Shown in pieces: positions 8,329 through 20,674 of a stretch of DNA of 64,000 nt. Position 1 is the stretch's first letter, and every line of letters begins with the position of its first letter. Origin of the DNA: an uncultured Mucispirillum sp. (GTDB taxonomy: Bacteria; Chrysiogenota; Deferribacteres; Deferribacterales; Mucispirillaceae); contig CALUWI010000009.1 of the NCBI GenBank assembly GCA_944324465.1, positions 62,001 through 126,000 of the forward strand, read 5' to 3'. A program made the position numbers and the translations under genes. The notes below the pieces were generated by a model. That model ran no database searches and was not told the origin of the DNA. It was given only the letters and a program-made list of their open reading frames with translations.

Positions 8329-10191
8329 TTATTTTTTACTTTTATTATGCTTGTAAATTTCAACAGCTAAAACAGAAATTGCAGTTTTTGTAAGCCCTGG
8401 TATTCTTAATGCCTGTCCTAATGTTTTAGGCTTAATATTTTTCAGCTTGTCAGAATATTCTAACCTTAGGCCTGAAATATTATCATAAGAAAAATCTTCT
8501 GGAATAACTATGCTTTCTATATCTTCCTTATTACTTTCTTCCATACTTTCTATATAGCCTGAGTACTTGATTTTAATTTCAACCTGTCGTGCTTTTCTGC
8601 CGCTTAAGCCACCGCCTGTTAATTTTATTATATCATCATAACTTAACTGTGGTCTTTTTAATAATTCTTCAGCTTTAAATGACTGACTTATACTTACACC
8701 AAATTTTGCAAGATATTCTTCATTTTCTGCTGTTTTCTTAATAAGCGTACTTTTAAGTCTTTCTATTTCATTATTAATTTCCTGCATATCGTTCTGATAT
8801 CTTTCATATCTTGTTTTAGAGATAAGACCTAATTTATACCCATACTCTATCAACCTTTCTTCCGCATTATCTTCTCTAGTTAACAGCCTGTATTCACTGC
8901 GGGAAGTAAACATACGGTACGGCTCAGTAATACCTTTTAATACTAAATCATCAGTAAGAACACCAATATAGCTTTCATTTCTGCCTAAAACGAACGATTC
9001 TTTATTATCAAGAGAAAGAACAGCATTTACTCCAGCCATAAACCCCTGTACTGCAGCTTCTTCATAGCCGCTTGTACCGTTAAGCTGTCCGCCGAAAAAG
9101 AGCCCTCTTACAAGTTTAGTTTCATAAGAATGGTTAAGTCCTGTTGGCTGATAGGCATCATACTGTATAGCATAAGCTGGGCGGATAAACTGGCAGTTTT
9201 CCATTCCTTTTACTGTTCTATATGCTGTTATCTGTGCTTCAACTGGAATAGAACATGAAAATCCGTTTACATGTACTTCTTTTGTATTTAACCCTTCCGG
9301 CTCAATTACAAGTTTATGACCAGTTTTTTCTGGAAATTTAAGAACTTTATCTTCCATACTTGGGCAGTATCTTGGACCATTACTTTCTCTTGCACCATTA
9401 TAAAAAAGGCTTTTTTCTACAGCTTCTCTTATAACTTTATGTGTTTCTTCATTAGTCTGAGTACCATAGCATTTAATCTGCGGCAGATTTATGCTTTCTG
9501 TTTCTGCAGAAAACGGTATCATTACATCATCACTTACATATTCTTCTAGTCCATTTAAATTTAAACTGTCAATATGAAGCCTTGCTGGAGTATCTGTTTT
9601 TAATCTTATAGGATTAAAGCCTATTTTTTTCAGAGAAAGCGAAAGACCTGTTGCGGCAGGCTCATACATTCTGCCTGCTTCTATCACTCTATCCCCTATA
9701 AATATTTCCCCACCAATAAATGTACCACCGCATATTACAAGTCTTCTTGCAAGAAATGTTTGACCGCATGCTGTTTCAACACCACGAACTGCACCATTTT
9801 CCACAAGTATTTCTGTAACTATGCCCTGCTTAACATCAAGAGAAGGTGTATTCATTATTACAGTCTGAAATCTGTCTTTATATAAATGCTTATCAGCCTG
9901 TGCCCTGCTGCACCATACTGCAGGCCCTTTTCTTTTATTAAGTACTCTAAATTGAATACCTGTTTCATCAATATTTTTTGCCATTTCCCCGCCAAGAGCG
10001 TCCATATCTTTTACCAGGTTGCCTTTTCCTATACCACCAATAGCAGGATTACAAGGCATTAAAGCAATATTATCAATAGAGATTGTAAGCAGTAAAGTAT
10101 CTGCCCCCATTCTTGCAGCAGCAAGCGATGCTTCACAGCCTGCATGACCTGCACCAACAACTATAACATCGTAAATTTTTTGAAAATCCAT
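8329..10191 (-). CDS. mnmG: MnmG paralogue, copy 2
   Basis: A second full-length MnmG (620 residues) with FAD loop GAGHAGCEASLAAARMG, Cys47 in MPCNPAIGGIGKGNLVKDMDALGGEMAK, RYCPSMEDK and GQLNGTSGYEEAA. It retains the more typical KGPAVWCSRAQAD where copy 1 is unusual, but has RLKTDTPARLH where MnmG normally reads RLKTGTPxRID, and GTFIGGEIFIGD in place of GTFLNGKVFIGE. The two proteins align end to end and look like old, diverged duplicates, since identity appears well below that of a recent copy. Whether both modify tRNA, or one has a changed role, cannot be told here. It stands alone between its own terminator and parS site 2. Confidence 0.9.
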   Translation of the reverse strand: MDFQKIYDVIVVGAGHAGCEASLAAARMGADTLLLTISIDNIALMPCNPAIGGIGKGNLVKDMDALGGEMAKNIDETGIQFRVLNKRKGPAVWCSRAQADKHLYKDRFQTVIMNTPSLDVKQGIVTEILVENGAVRGVETACGQTFLARRLVICGGTFIGGEIFIGDRVIEAGRMYEPAATGLSLSLKKIGFNPIRLKTDTPARLHIDSLNLNGLEEYVSDDVMIPFSAETESINLPQIKCYGTQTNEETHKVIREAVEKSLFYNGARESNGPRYCPSMEDKVLKFPEKTGHKLVIEPEGLNTKEVHVNGFSCSIPVEAQITAYRTVKGMENCQFIRPAYAIQYDAYQPTGLNHSYETKLVRGLFFGGQLNGTSGYEEAAVQGFMAGVNAVLSLDNKESFVLGRNESYIGVLTDDLVLKGITEPYRMFTSRSEYRLLTREDNAEERLIEYGYKLGLISKTRYERYQNDMQEINNEIERLKSTLIKKTAENEEYLAKFGVSISQSFKAEELLKRPQLSYDDIIKLTGGGLSGRKARQVEIKIKYSGYIESMEESNKEDIESIVIPEDFSYDNISGLRLEYSDKLKNIKPKTLGQALRIPGLTKTAISVLAVEIYKHNKSKK

Positions 10192-10339
10192 ATAAACCCT
10201 TTTTTAAAAAAATTTGATGATTATAATAATTTTTTTTATTGATTTTGTAAAGAAATTAATTAGATTTGTTCTATTTTGAAAGCTGATGAATAGTAAAATG
10301 GAAATTAGAATCTATTTTCTTCAGTAATAAATAAAGAAC

Positions 10340-10369
10340 TTTTTAATGTTTCACGTGAAACATTAAAAA
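10340..10369. promoter_or_regulatory. parS centromere site 2
   Basis: TGTTTCACGTGAAACA at 10347-10362 is again an exact parS match. The perfect symmetry extends over 30 bases (10340-10369), with flanks of A and T that differ from those of site 1. The stop codon of the decayed membrane gene copy B begins at the base after the core site. It lies 156 bases upstream of the start of mnmG copy 2. Confidence 0.92.
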
Positions 10370-10825
10370 AAATATTTAAAATAAACATTCATAAAAACAA
10401 CCACAACACTATAAGATATTATACCTAACACAACTTCAAAAATTATTTTAGATTGAATTGGATAAAGGAAAGAATTTTTTGCAATATCAGAATCAGAATA
10501 ATAATTAGAATGAGTAAACAAAACAGCTAAATTCATCAACAGAGTTTTACGACGGTCTTTTTTTTACATGTACTATATAAAATTTAGAATCAGTAGGATT
10601 TATTCTTTTTCCATATCTCAAATTAAAGTATGTTTCACTAATAAAAGCTGCAATTAAAAATAAAACAAAAAGATGTTCATAAGTGTATAAATAAAAATCA
10701 GATGAAGAAAAAGAACAAATAAAGTTTATAAAGCTAATAACAAATAAAGTTAAAAAAAAGAAAAACAATGTATACAAAAAAGCATAATTATATATAAAAA
10801 AACCAAAATATAAAAGTATATACAA
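10363..10825 (-). pseudogene. Decayed small membrane-protein gene, copy B
   Basis: A 92-codon frame (10547-10825, TTG start, no ATG) ends HVKKRPS at an A8 run (10558-10565 on the plus strand as T8). If one A is removed the frame runs on as DRRKTLLMNLAVLFTHSNYYSDSDIAKNSFLYPIQSKIIFEVVLGIISYSVVVVF to a stop at 10363-10365. The joined product of about 150 residues is very hydrophobic and Phe-rich with roughly four membrane segments. Its tail resembles that of copy A. It lacks a good start codon, so it is probably dead rather than switched. Confidence 0.45.
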
Positions 10826-10867
10826 AAAAAGTAATTAAGATTATAATAAACAGAATAAAGGTGAAAA

Positions 10868-11551
10868 ATGATTGAAAAAGATATAAAAAACGAAAGGATG
10901 ATGGGCCCTGATTCTTATATCATAATATATGAGCTGTTAAAAGAAAAAGTAACAGATGAAAAAATAAGGATATTAGATTTAGGCTGCGGCAAAGGGCTCA
11001 CATCAATATATTTAGCAGAAAAATATAAAAATGCAGAAATTTTTGCTGTAGATTTATGGGTGGAAGCAAAAGAAAATTATATCTTTTTTAAAGAGAATAA
11101 TCTTGATAACAGGATAATACCTTTAAACTGCAGTGCAGAAAAAATGCCTTTTGCTGAAAATTATTTTGATATGATAGTAAGTATAGATTCATATCATTAT
11201 TTTGGACTGGAAAAAGATTTTTTTAAATACAATATAAAACCGCTGCTTAAAGAAAACGGGGAAATATATATTGCAGTGCCTGGACTTAAAGATGATTACG
11301 AAAAAGTGCCGGAAGATTTAGAGCATCACATAAGCCAGGATGATTTTAAATTTTTTAAAAGTATAAACCACTGGGAAAATCTGATTAAAAAAGATTTAAA
11401 AGAAATTAAAGTGCAGGAAATGAAATGCTTTGATGAAGCATGGCAAAGCTGGCTGAGCTGTGATAACCCATATGCAGTAGAAGATATAGAACTTTTAAAA
11501 GCAGATAATGAAAAATACTTAAATCTAATCTCTATAAAAGGAAAAATATAA
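10868..11551 (+). CDS. Class I SAM-dependent methyltransferase
   Basis: A 227-residue soluble protein. Motif I (ILDLGCGKGLTSIYLAEKY, about residues 36-54), an acidic motif II (IFAVDLWVEA), NCSAEKMPFAENYFDMIVSIDSYHYFG and a following LKENGEIYIAVPG form the standard Rossmann methyltransferase core of the UbiE/type 11 group. The ending contains a Trp-rich segment (EAWQSWLSCDNPYAVED). The substrate cannot be deduced: neighbours are a decayed membrane gene and a drug/metabolite transporter. Small-molecule methylation is more likely than RNA or protein methylation for this subgroup. Confidence 0.8.
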   Translation: MIEKDIKNERMMGPDSYIIIYELLKEKVTDEKIRILDLGCGKGLTSIYLAEKYKNAEIFAVDLWVEAKENYIFFKENNLDNRIIPLNCSAEKMPFAENYFDMIVSIDSYHYFGLEKDFFKYNIKPLLKENGEIYIAVPGLKDDYEKVPEDLEHHISQDDFKFFKSINHWENLIKKDLKEIKVQEMKCFDEAWQSWLSCDNPYAVEDIELLKADNEKYLNLISIKGKI

Positions 11552-11685
11552 GACTTTAAAATTCAGCCTGTAAGCAATTTTAAGGAATTATAATACATAA
11601 ATAAGAAAAAAAACGGCTTACAGGGCAAAATATGGATTAGGCAGTATAAGTTATTGATATAAAAGTATAATTTTAGGGTATAAAA

Positions 11686-12552
11686 ATGTGGATATTATAT
11701 GCAGCAGCTTCAGCAGTATGTGCAGGTGTTACAACTATATTTCTAAAAAAGGGAGTGCATACAACAAATACAAATGTGGCACTTGCCTTAAGAACATTAG
11801 TTATATTAATTTATTCCATTATTATAGTATTAATAGTAGGCTCACAAAATCAGATTTATAATATTGAAAGTAAAACATGGCTCTTTTTAATCCTTTCAGG
11901 TTTATCTACTGGTGCTGGCTGGTATTACTATTATAAAGCATTACAGTTTGGAAATATAAATAAAGTATCCCCTTTAAGTAAAGGAAGTTTAGTATTAACT
12001 ATTTTATTATCTTTTATTTTCCTTAATGAAGAAATAACTGCCAACAAGCTCTTTGGTGTAATAGTGATTACTATTGGCACATATTTTATGATAGATTATA
12101 AAAAAAGCAAAAGTGAAAATACAGATAATAATAAATGGCTTATATATGCCCTGCTTTCACTTTTATTTTCAGCACTTACCCCAATCTTTGGAAAAGTAGG
12201 TATTGATAATATAGAATCAAACTTAGGCAGTGCCATAAGAACCTGTGTAGTTGTTATTGCTGCATGGCTTATACTGTTTATCAAAAATGATTTTAAAGAA
12301 TTTAAAAATGTAGATAAATCAGAAATTAAGTTTATAGTTCTTTCAGGTATAACAGGCGGCAGCAGCTGGCTTTTATATTATAAAGCATTACAGGATGGCA
12401 TAACTTCAGCAGTAGCAGCAATAGATAAATTAAGTCTGCTTGTTGCTATAATACTTTCATATTTTATATTTGATGAAAAAATGAATAAAAAAACTGTATT
12501 AGGTTTAATGCTTATCCTTGCAGGAACAATAGGACTTGCTGTTAAAATATAA
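11686..12552 (+). CDS. EamA (drug/metabolite transporter) family permease
   Basis: A 288-residue inner-membrane protein with about ten hydrophobic segments in two homologous halves; each half contains a GASxxxYYKALQ-like repeat (GAGWYYYYKALQFGNINKVSPL and GSSWLLYYKALQDGITSAVAAI), which is the internal duplication expected for two EamA domains. Members export amino acids, nucleosides or other small metabolites; the substrate is not evident. The gene lies 134 bases after the methyltransferase gene, with a 9-base inverted repeat (11567-11575 and 11616-11624) in between, and converges with mnmE. Confidence 0.85.
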   Translation: MWILYAAASAVCAGVTTIFLKKGVHTTNTNVALALRTLVILIYSIIIVLIVGSQNQIYNIESKTWLFLILSGLSTGAGWYYYYKALQFGNINKVSPLSKGSLVLTILLSFIFLNEEITANKLFGVIVITIGTYFMIDYKKSKSENTDNNKWLIYALLSLLFSALTPIFGKVGIDNIESNLGSAIRTCVVVIAAWLILFIKNDFKEFKNVDKSEIKFIVLSGITGGSSWLLYYKALQDGITSAVAAIDKLSLLVAIILSYFIFDEKMNKKTVLGLMLILAGTIGLAVKI

Positions 12553-12592
12553 TTAATAAATTAAATCATAAATAAAGATTATATTTAAACTA

Positions 12593-13948
12593 TTATTTAC
12601 CAATGCAGAATGAAGAAAAGACAATATCTAATACTTTTTCAGTATAGTTATCACCTGTAATCTCAGAAAGCAGACTGATTGCTCTTTCTAAATCAATACA
12701 GAGCATATCAATAGGATATATTCCAAGGGATAAATTGATTTTTTCAATAATTTCTTTTATCTCTATTAATATAGTATGGTGTCTTTCAGTAATTGCTGCA
12801 GCATTTGTTTTTATTTCATTATCATGCAGGCTTGTTTTCTCTCTTAATATATCCACGAGCTTTTCTATATTTATACCAGTTTTTGCTGAAATATAAATAT
12901 CTGCATTATCATAAGATTTATTATCTGTAATATCTAATTTATTGCCTATAATAATACGGTTAGAGTATTTTGTATCTTCTAGTATATTATAGTCTTCTTC
13001 TGTTAATGGGCGGGATACATCAAGCAGCAAAAGAACAATATCAGCAGTTTCTATTTTCTGCCTGCTTCTATCTATTCCTATCTGTTCTATATTTTCATCT
13101 GATGAGCGGATACCTGCAGTATCAGTTAAATGAACAGGAATACCGCCAATATATAAGCTCTCTTTAATAAAATCTCTTGTAGTGCCTGCAATATCAGAAA
13201 CAATAGCTCTTTCTTCTTTTAAAAAAGCATTCATTAAAGAAGACTTACCAACATTTGGTTTTCCTGCAATAACTATTTCTAATCCGCGGTTTGCATTTCT
13301 ATAGCTTTTATATGATGAAATAAGGCAGTCTATTACTGATAAAATATTTTCGCAGTTCTGCTTTAAAACAGGAAGTTCTTCATCAACTGTATCTTCATCT
13401 GGAAAATCTATTTTTGCTTCCATAACAGCTTTCATTTTTAAAAGTTTATCTTTTATACTGTCAAGCTCATGTTTTAAAGAACCCTGCAGCTGATTATATG
13501 CAGAATTAACACCTTCAACAGATTTTGCAGAAATTAATTCCTGAATAGATTCTGCCTGAGTTAAGTCTATTTTTCCGTTTAAAAAAGCACGCTTAGAAAA
13601 TTCGCCCCCTTCTGCAGGTCTGATATTTAATGAATAGATTGCAGAAAGTGCCGCATTAACAAGAACAGGGTTGCCGTGAAAAGATATTTCTACTACATCT
13701 TCCCCTGTAAAAGAATGGGGCGCTTTAAAATAAACCGCTAAAACATCATCGTGAAGATTTTCTTTTTCTATATTAAAGCGGTAAAGGCTTACATAGTTTG
13801 GTTTAATATCAGATACATTGATACTTTTGCCGCCCTTTTCCATTAAAGAATATATCTTTAATGCATTACTTCCTGAAATACGCAGTGATATAACAGGACT
13901 TGTAACAAGTGGAGTAATAGGGGCAGCAATAGTATCAGTATTAATCAT
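12593..13948 (-). CDS. mnmE: tRNA modification GTPase MnmE
   Basis: Partner of MnmG in making the cmnm5 modification at tRNA wobble uridine. The N-terminal tetrahydrofolate-binding domain (about 1-118) is followed by a helical domain that is interrupted by a G domain with GKPNVGKSSLM, DIAGTTRD, DTAGIR and NKLD motifs. The catalytic C-terminal CIGK (Cys448) is intact. At 451 residues it is standard. The first base of its ATG is the last base of the folD stop codon, indicating coupled translation behind folD. Confidence 0.95.
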   Translation of the reverse strand: MINTDTIAAPITPLVTSPVISLRISGSNALKIYSLMEKGGKSINVSDIKPNYVSLYRFNIEKENLHDDVLAVYFKAPHSFTGEDVVEISFHGNPVLVNAALSAIYSLNIRPAEGGEFSKRAFLNGKIDLTQAESIQELISAKSVEGVNSAYNQLQGSLKHELDSIKDKLLKMKAVMEAKIDFPDEDTVDEELPVLKQNCENILSVIDCLISSYKSYRNANRGLEIVIAGKPNVGKSSLMNAFLKEERAIVSDIAGTTRDFIKESLYIGGIPVHLTDTAGIRSSDENIEQIGIDRSRQKIETADIVLLLLDVSRPLTEEDYNILEDTKYSNRIIIGNKLDITDNKSYDNADIYISAKTGINIEKLVDILREKTSLHDNEIKTNAAAITERHHTILIEIKEIIEKINLSLGIYPIDMLCIDLERAISLLSEITGDNYTEKVLDIVFSSFCIGK

Positions 13949-14799
13949 TATAATTTCTCAATCATTTTAAATGCTTTTAAAGTGTTCTGCATAAGTGTTG
14001 TAATAGTCATAGGACCAACACCGCCAGGAACTGGTGTAATATAAGAGCATTTATCTTTTACATCATCAAAATCAATATCGCCGCAGAGTTTGCCGTCTAC
14101 TCTGTTTATACCTACATCTATTACAACAGCACCTTCTTTAATAAATTCTTTTGTAACAAATTTAGGTTTGCCAATAGCTGCTACTAATATATCAGCATTT
14201 GCACAAACTGCTGGCAAATCTTTTGTTTTAGAGTGGCATATAGTAACTGTTGCATTAGCTTTTGTAAGCATAGCAGCAATTGGTTTACCAACAATATTAC
14301 TTCTGCCAATAACTACAGCATTTTTTCCAGTTAATTCTATACCGTAATCTGCCATCATATTCATTACACCAAAAGGTGTGCAAGGCATAAGGCAGTCTTC
14401 ACCAATGTTTAAAAGACCAACATTATAAGGGTGGAAACCGTCTACATCCTTTTCTGGTTTTATTGCCCTTAAAATAGTTTTTTCATCACAGCCTTTAGGC
14501 AGTGGAAGCTGTACTAATATACCATGTATTTTATCATCGTTATTATATTTATTAACAAGAGCAAGCACATCTTCAGTTGTAACATCAGCACTTATTCTTT
14601 CTACAACAGAGTAAAAACCTGCTTCAACTGCTGCTTTTTCTTTTGAATTAACATATACACTGCTGGCTGGGTCATCACCTGCCAAAATAACTGCAATACC
14701 AGGCATTTTACCAGTTTTAGCTTTTAATTCTGCTGTTTCTTTTTTAAGATTTTCTCTAAATTTAGCAGATAACATTTTACCATCAAGAATTACTGCCAT
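13948..14799 (-). CDS. folD: Bifunctional methylenetetrahydrofolate dehydrogenase/cyclohydrolase FolD
   Basis: Interconverts 5,10-methylene-, methenyl- and 10-formyl-tetrahydrofolate. Visible motifs: YVNSKEKAAVEAG with the catalytic Lys, VQLPLPKG, PEKDVDGFHP, IGRSNIVGKPIAAMLTKANATVTICHSKT and PVPGGVGPMTI. The open frame extends upstream to 14874, but ATG at 14799 is chosen: it is preceded by GGGGGAAG and starts MAVILDGK, as in the family. It overlaps the gyrA end by 17 bases and shares one base with mnmE, which itself uses methylene-tetrahydrofolate as one-carbon donor. Confidence 0.95.
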   Translation of the reverse strand: MAVILDGKMLSAKFRENLKKETAELKAKTGKMPGIAVILAGDDPASSVYVNSKEKAAVEAGFYSVVERISADVTTEDVLALVNKYNNDDKIHGILVQLPLPKGCDEKTILRAIKPEKDVDGFHPYNVGLLNIGEDCLMPCTPFGVMNMMADYGIELTGKNAVVIGRSNIVGKPIAAMLTKANATVTICHSKTKDLPAVCANADILVAAIGKPKFVTKEFIKEGAVVIDVGINRVDGKLCGDIDFDDVKDKCSYITPVPGGVGPMTITTLMQNTLKAFKMIEKL

Positions 14800-17257
14800 T
14801 ATCTTCCCCCTGCATTTCTTCTTCATTATCGCTGTCATCTTTTGGAACAACAGTAAATGATATAATTTCATCACCTGATGTATTCATAAGTCTTGTGCCT
14901 TGTGTATTTCTGCCTATAACTGATACTTCAGATGCTGCAATTCTTATTGTTTTGCCGTTTTTAGTAATAAGCATAATATCATCTTCATCTTGATGTATCT
15001 GCCTTACACCTACTACAAGTCCAGTTTTAGAAGTAAGTTTCATAAGTTTTAAACCTTTACCGCCACGAGACTGGAGCCTGTATTCATCTTTATCTGTGCC
15101 TTTTCCATAACCTAATGATGTTACAGCTAAAAGCGGGCTGTCTTCTTCAACAACTTCTGCAGAAACAACAACATCATCTCTTTCAAGCATTATACCGCGA
15201 ACACCAGTAGCTGTTCTTCCCATAGGGCGGACATCTTCAACACTAAACTGAATAGTTTTGCCGTCCCTTGTAGCAAGGAAAACTTTATCATCATCGCCAG
15301 TTAATAATGTAGTAACTATTTCATCATTATCTTTTAAGTTAAGTGCAATTATGCCGCTTCTGCCGCTTTTAAATTCTACTGTTTTAACTCGTTTTACTAT
15401 ACCGAATTTAGTAGCAAAGAAAATAGATTTAGTTTCATCTTTTTCAGGCAGTGTTAAGAATGATGCTATTTTTTCATTTTCATCTAAAGTTAAAAGGTTA
15501 GAAATATGTCTGCCTTTTGAATCTCTTGACTGCTCTGGTATCTGGTACACTTTTAAGAAATGTACTTTACCTTTAGTAGTAAATATGAAAAGGTGGCTTT
15601 TATTTGTTGTATAAATTATTTCTTCAACAAAATCTTCGCTTTTATTAGCAGCACCTATTTTACCTTTACCGCCTCTTTTTTGTGCTGTAAAGTTATTAAG
15701 AAGTGTTCTTTTAATGTAACCGTTATGAGTGATTGTAACAACCATTTCATCATTTGGTATTAAATCTTCATAATCAATATCATCTATACTGTCAGCAATT
15801 TCTGTTTTTCTTTCATCGCCGTATCTTGTTTTAATATCAACTATTTCTTCTCTAATAACACTCATAAGTTTTGATTTAGAATTAAGTATAGAGTTATAAT
15901 ATTCTATATCTTTTTTAAGCTGTTCATATTCTTCATTTAATTTATCAATTTCAAGTCCTGTAATTTTAGCAAGACGCATATCAAGTATTGCCTGAGACTG
16001 CACATCTGATAAATCAAACCTGTCCATTAATGCTTTTTTAGCAGTAGGTGTATCTTTAGATTCTTTAATTATTTTTACTACTTCATCAATATTTTGAACA
16101 GCTATTCTTAAACCTTCAACTATATGCATTCTTTCTTCTGCTTTCATAAGTTTATAGCGTGTTCTTCTAGTAACAACTTCTATTCTGTGGTTCAAAAATT
16201 CTGTTAAAATATTTTCTAAAGTTAAAAGCTGAGGTCTTCCGCCAACAAGGGCAACCATATTAAAACCAAAAGAAGATTCTAATGCAGTAAATTTATAAAG
16301 TCTGTTTAAAATAACTTCTGCTGATTCGCCTTTTTTTACATCTATTAATATTTTAATACCTTTCATACTTGATACATCTCTAATATCAGTAATACCAGGT
16401 ATTTTTTTCTCATTAACAAGTTCAGCAATTTTTTCAACAAGTACAGATTTATTTACCTGATAAGGTATTTCAGTAATAACAATCTGTTCTTTGCCGCCTT
16501 TTACTTCAACTATTTCGGCTCTTGCTCTAATTCTGATACTTGCTCTGCCTGTTTTATAAGCATTTATAATATCCCCTTTTCCCATAATAATACCACTTGT
16601 AGGAAAATCAGGACCTTTAATAATATTAAATAAACCTTCTTCTGTATAGTTTTCTTCATCTATCATATAAAGAAGTCCGTCCATAACTTCTGTTAAGTTA
16701 TGAGGCGGGATATTTGTAGCCATACCAACAGCAATACCAGAGATACCATTTATTAAAAGGTTAGGTATTTTTGTAGGGAAAACTGTAGGTTCAGTCATAG
16801 AGCCGTCATAGTTTGGCATAAAGTCAACTGTATTACAGTCAATATCTGCCATAAGTTCATCACTTATGCGTGCCATTCTAGCTTCTGTATAACGAGATGC
16901 AGCAGCACTGTCCCCATCTATTGAGCCAAAGTTACCCTGACCAATAACAAGTGGATATCTCATAGAAAAATCTTGAGCAAGACGAACAAGTGCATCATAA
17001 ATAGCACTGTCACCATGAGGGTGAAGTTTACCCATAGTATCCCCAACAATACGGGCAGATTTTTTATTAGGTTTATTGTACTGCACACCCATTTCATTCA
17101 TTGTAAAAAGAACACGCCTGTGAACTGGTTTTAAACCGTCCCTTACATCTGGCAGCGCCCTTCCTGCAATAACGCTCATTGCATAATCTAAGTAGCTGTT
17201 TTTAAGAGTATCTTCTATTGATACATCTTGAATATTTTTATCTAACATATCACTCAT
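14783..17257 (-). CDS. gyrA: DNA gyrase subunit A
   Basis: Breakage-reunion subunit that introduces negative supercoils with GyrB. The winged-helix region [19 protein letters not shown] carries Ser and Asp at the positions equivalent to E. coli 83 and 87, that is the quinolone-susceptible residues. The catalytic Tyr lies in [11 protein letters not shown] gyrase box is present as QKRGGKG, followed by six blades of a DNA-wrapping C-terminal propeller, which distinguishes it from ParC. 824 residues, standard length. It ends inside the start of folD and begins 15 bases after gyrB, consistent with a dnaA-dnaN-recF-gyrB-gyrA-folD-mnmE transcription unit. Confidence 0.97.
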   Translation of the reverse strand: MSDMLDKNIQDVSIEDTLKNSYLDYAMSVIAGRALPDVRDGLKPVHRRVLFTMNEMGVQYNKPNKKSARIVGDTMGKLHPHGDSAIYDALVRLAQDFSMRYPLVIGQGNFGSIDGDSAAASRYTEARMARISDELMADIDCNTVDFMPNYDGSMTEPTVFPTKIPNLLINGISGIAVGMATNIPPHNLTEVMDGLLYMIDEENYTEEGLFNIIKGPDFPTSGIIMGKGDIINAYKTGRASIRIRARAEIVEVKGGKEQIVITEIPYQVNKSVLVEKIAELVNEKKIPGITDIRDVSSMKGIKILIDVKKGESAEVILNRLYKFTALESSFGFNMVALVGGRPQLLTLENILTEFLNHRIEVVTRRTRYKLMKAEERMHIVEGLRIAVQNIDEVVKIIKESKDTPTAKKALMDRFDLSDVQSQAILDMRLAKITGLEIDKLNEEYEQLKKDIEYYNSILNSKSKLMSVIREEIVDIKTRYGDERKTEIADSIDDIDYEDLIPNDEMVVTITHNGYIKRTLLNNFTAQKRGGKGKIGAANKSEDFVEEIIYTTNKSHLFIFTTKGKVHFLKVYQIPEQSRDSKGRHISNLLTLDENEKIASFLTLPEKDETKSIFFATKFGIVKRVKTVEFKSGRSGIIALNLKDNDEIVTTLLTGDDDKVFLATRDGKTIQFSVEDVRPMGRTATGVRGIMLERDDVVVSAEVVEEDSPLLAVTSLGYGKGTDKDEYRLQSRGGKGLKLMKLTSKTGLVVGVRQIHQDEDDIMLITKNGKTIRIAASEVSVIGRNTQGTRLMNTSGDEIISFTVVPKDDSDNEEEMQGEDNGSNS

Positions 17258-17272
17258 TTATTTTCACCATTC

Positions 17273-19648
<2,376 letters not shown>

Positions 19649-19656
19649 TTATATAT

Positions 19657-20667
19657 TTATTTTATATTTATAACATTTTCAAAATTAAGCCGAGTATTAT
19701 CAACACCTGTGTATAAAACTTGTCTGTTATTTGAAAAAATATTTTTTATAAATTCAGCCCGCTTTTTATCAAGAGCTGCTTCAAAATCATCTAAAAGAGT
19801 TATTATACTTATTTTTCTGCTTTCTTCAATAATTTTTATAAAGCTGTATAATGAGAGCAGTATAAATGTTTTTTTCTGACCTGTTGATGAAAATTTTTCT
19901 ATTATTTTTTCATCAAGGCACATTTCTATTTTATCACGATGGACGCCATATAATGACTTTTTCATAAATTTTTCTTTATTTAGTAAAGATGTGTCTGATA
20001 TATTGCTGGAATAATTTATAAAAACATTTTCCATGGTGAAATCTAAACTGTTATATAATTCTTTTAGATTTTTATTAACCTCATCAATAATTTTAACCCG
20101 TTTACTGGATATTTTGTTTGAAAGATATACTATTTTTTCATTCAATACATCTAAATATATAAAATCAGATGTTTCTTTATCAAATTCTGCCTGTTTTTGT
20201 GATAAAAGCCTGTTATAATGTTTTACATCATATATATGCTCTTTATCATAGTAAAAAATAAATCTGTCTATAAAATTACGCCTGTCCTGCTGGTCTTTTG
20301 ATAATATACCAAGCATTTCAGGTGTATAACAGGCAACAGGGTGATTATATACATAATCTGCAATATCTTCTATATCTTCCCCGTTTACCATTGTTATTCT
20401 TTTATTTTTAAATAAACATACTGCATCGCTTGTAAGTGAGCCGTTTTTTATTTCACTTTCTATTCTGAAAAATTCTTCATTAAAAGTAACAGCTGATGAT
20501 AAAGGCTGTTTTTTAAAACTTCTAAGTCCAAATAATATATATATTGCCTCAAGTATTGTTGTTTTACCTGAGCCGTTTTCGCCTATAAACAATGTTTCAT
20601 TACTAAGCTCATAAAAAGAGTTAGTATGGTTTCTTAAGTTTATAAGCTTTAAATTAGATGCATACAT
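19657..20667 (-). CDS. recF: DNA replication/repair protein RecF
   Basis: SMC-like ATPase that helps RecOR load RecA at gaps. Walker A GENGSGKTTILEAIYILF (about 30-47), the signature near STGQKKTFILLSLYSFIK and Walker B LLDDFEAALDKKR are clear. At 336 residues it is a little shorter than the typical 355-370. It lies seven bases after dnaN. Part of its 3' end has a decayed second copy at 23.53-23.89 kb. Confidence 0.93.
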   Translation of the reverse strand: MYASNLKLINLRNHTNSFYELSNETLFIGENGSGKTTILEAIYILFGLRSFKKQPLSSAVTFNEEFFRIESEIKNGSLTSDAVCLFKNKRITMVNGEDIEDIADYVYNHPVACYTPEMLGILSKDQQDRRNFIDRFIFYYDKEHIYDVKHYNRLLSQKQAEFDKETSDFIYLDVLNEKIVYLSNKISSKRVKIIDEVNKNLKELYNSLDFTMENVFINYSSNISDTSLLNKEKFMKKSLYGVHRDKIEMCLDEKIIEKFSSTGQKKTFILLSLYSFIKIIEESRKISIITLLDDFEAALDKKRAEFIKNIFSNNRQVLYTGVDNTRLNFENVINIK

Positions 20668-20674
20668 TTATTTT

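Noticed and set aside
10547-10825. 92-residue hydrophobic frame as an independent gene
   Set aside because: It has only a TTG start without ribosome binding site, and joins to a homologous tail after one base change in an A8 run.
11567-11624. Inverted repeat of nine bases (CCTGTAAGC/GCTTACAGG) with a 40-base spacer between the methyltransferase and transporter genes
   Set aside because: Loop is long, no T run, and similar 9-base matches are expected by chance in this length; not reported as a terminator or operator.
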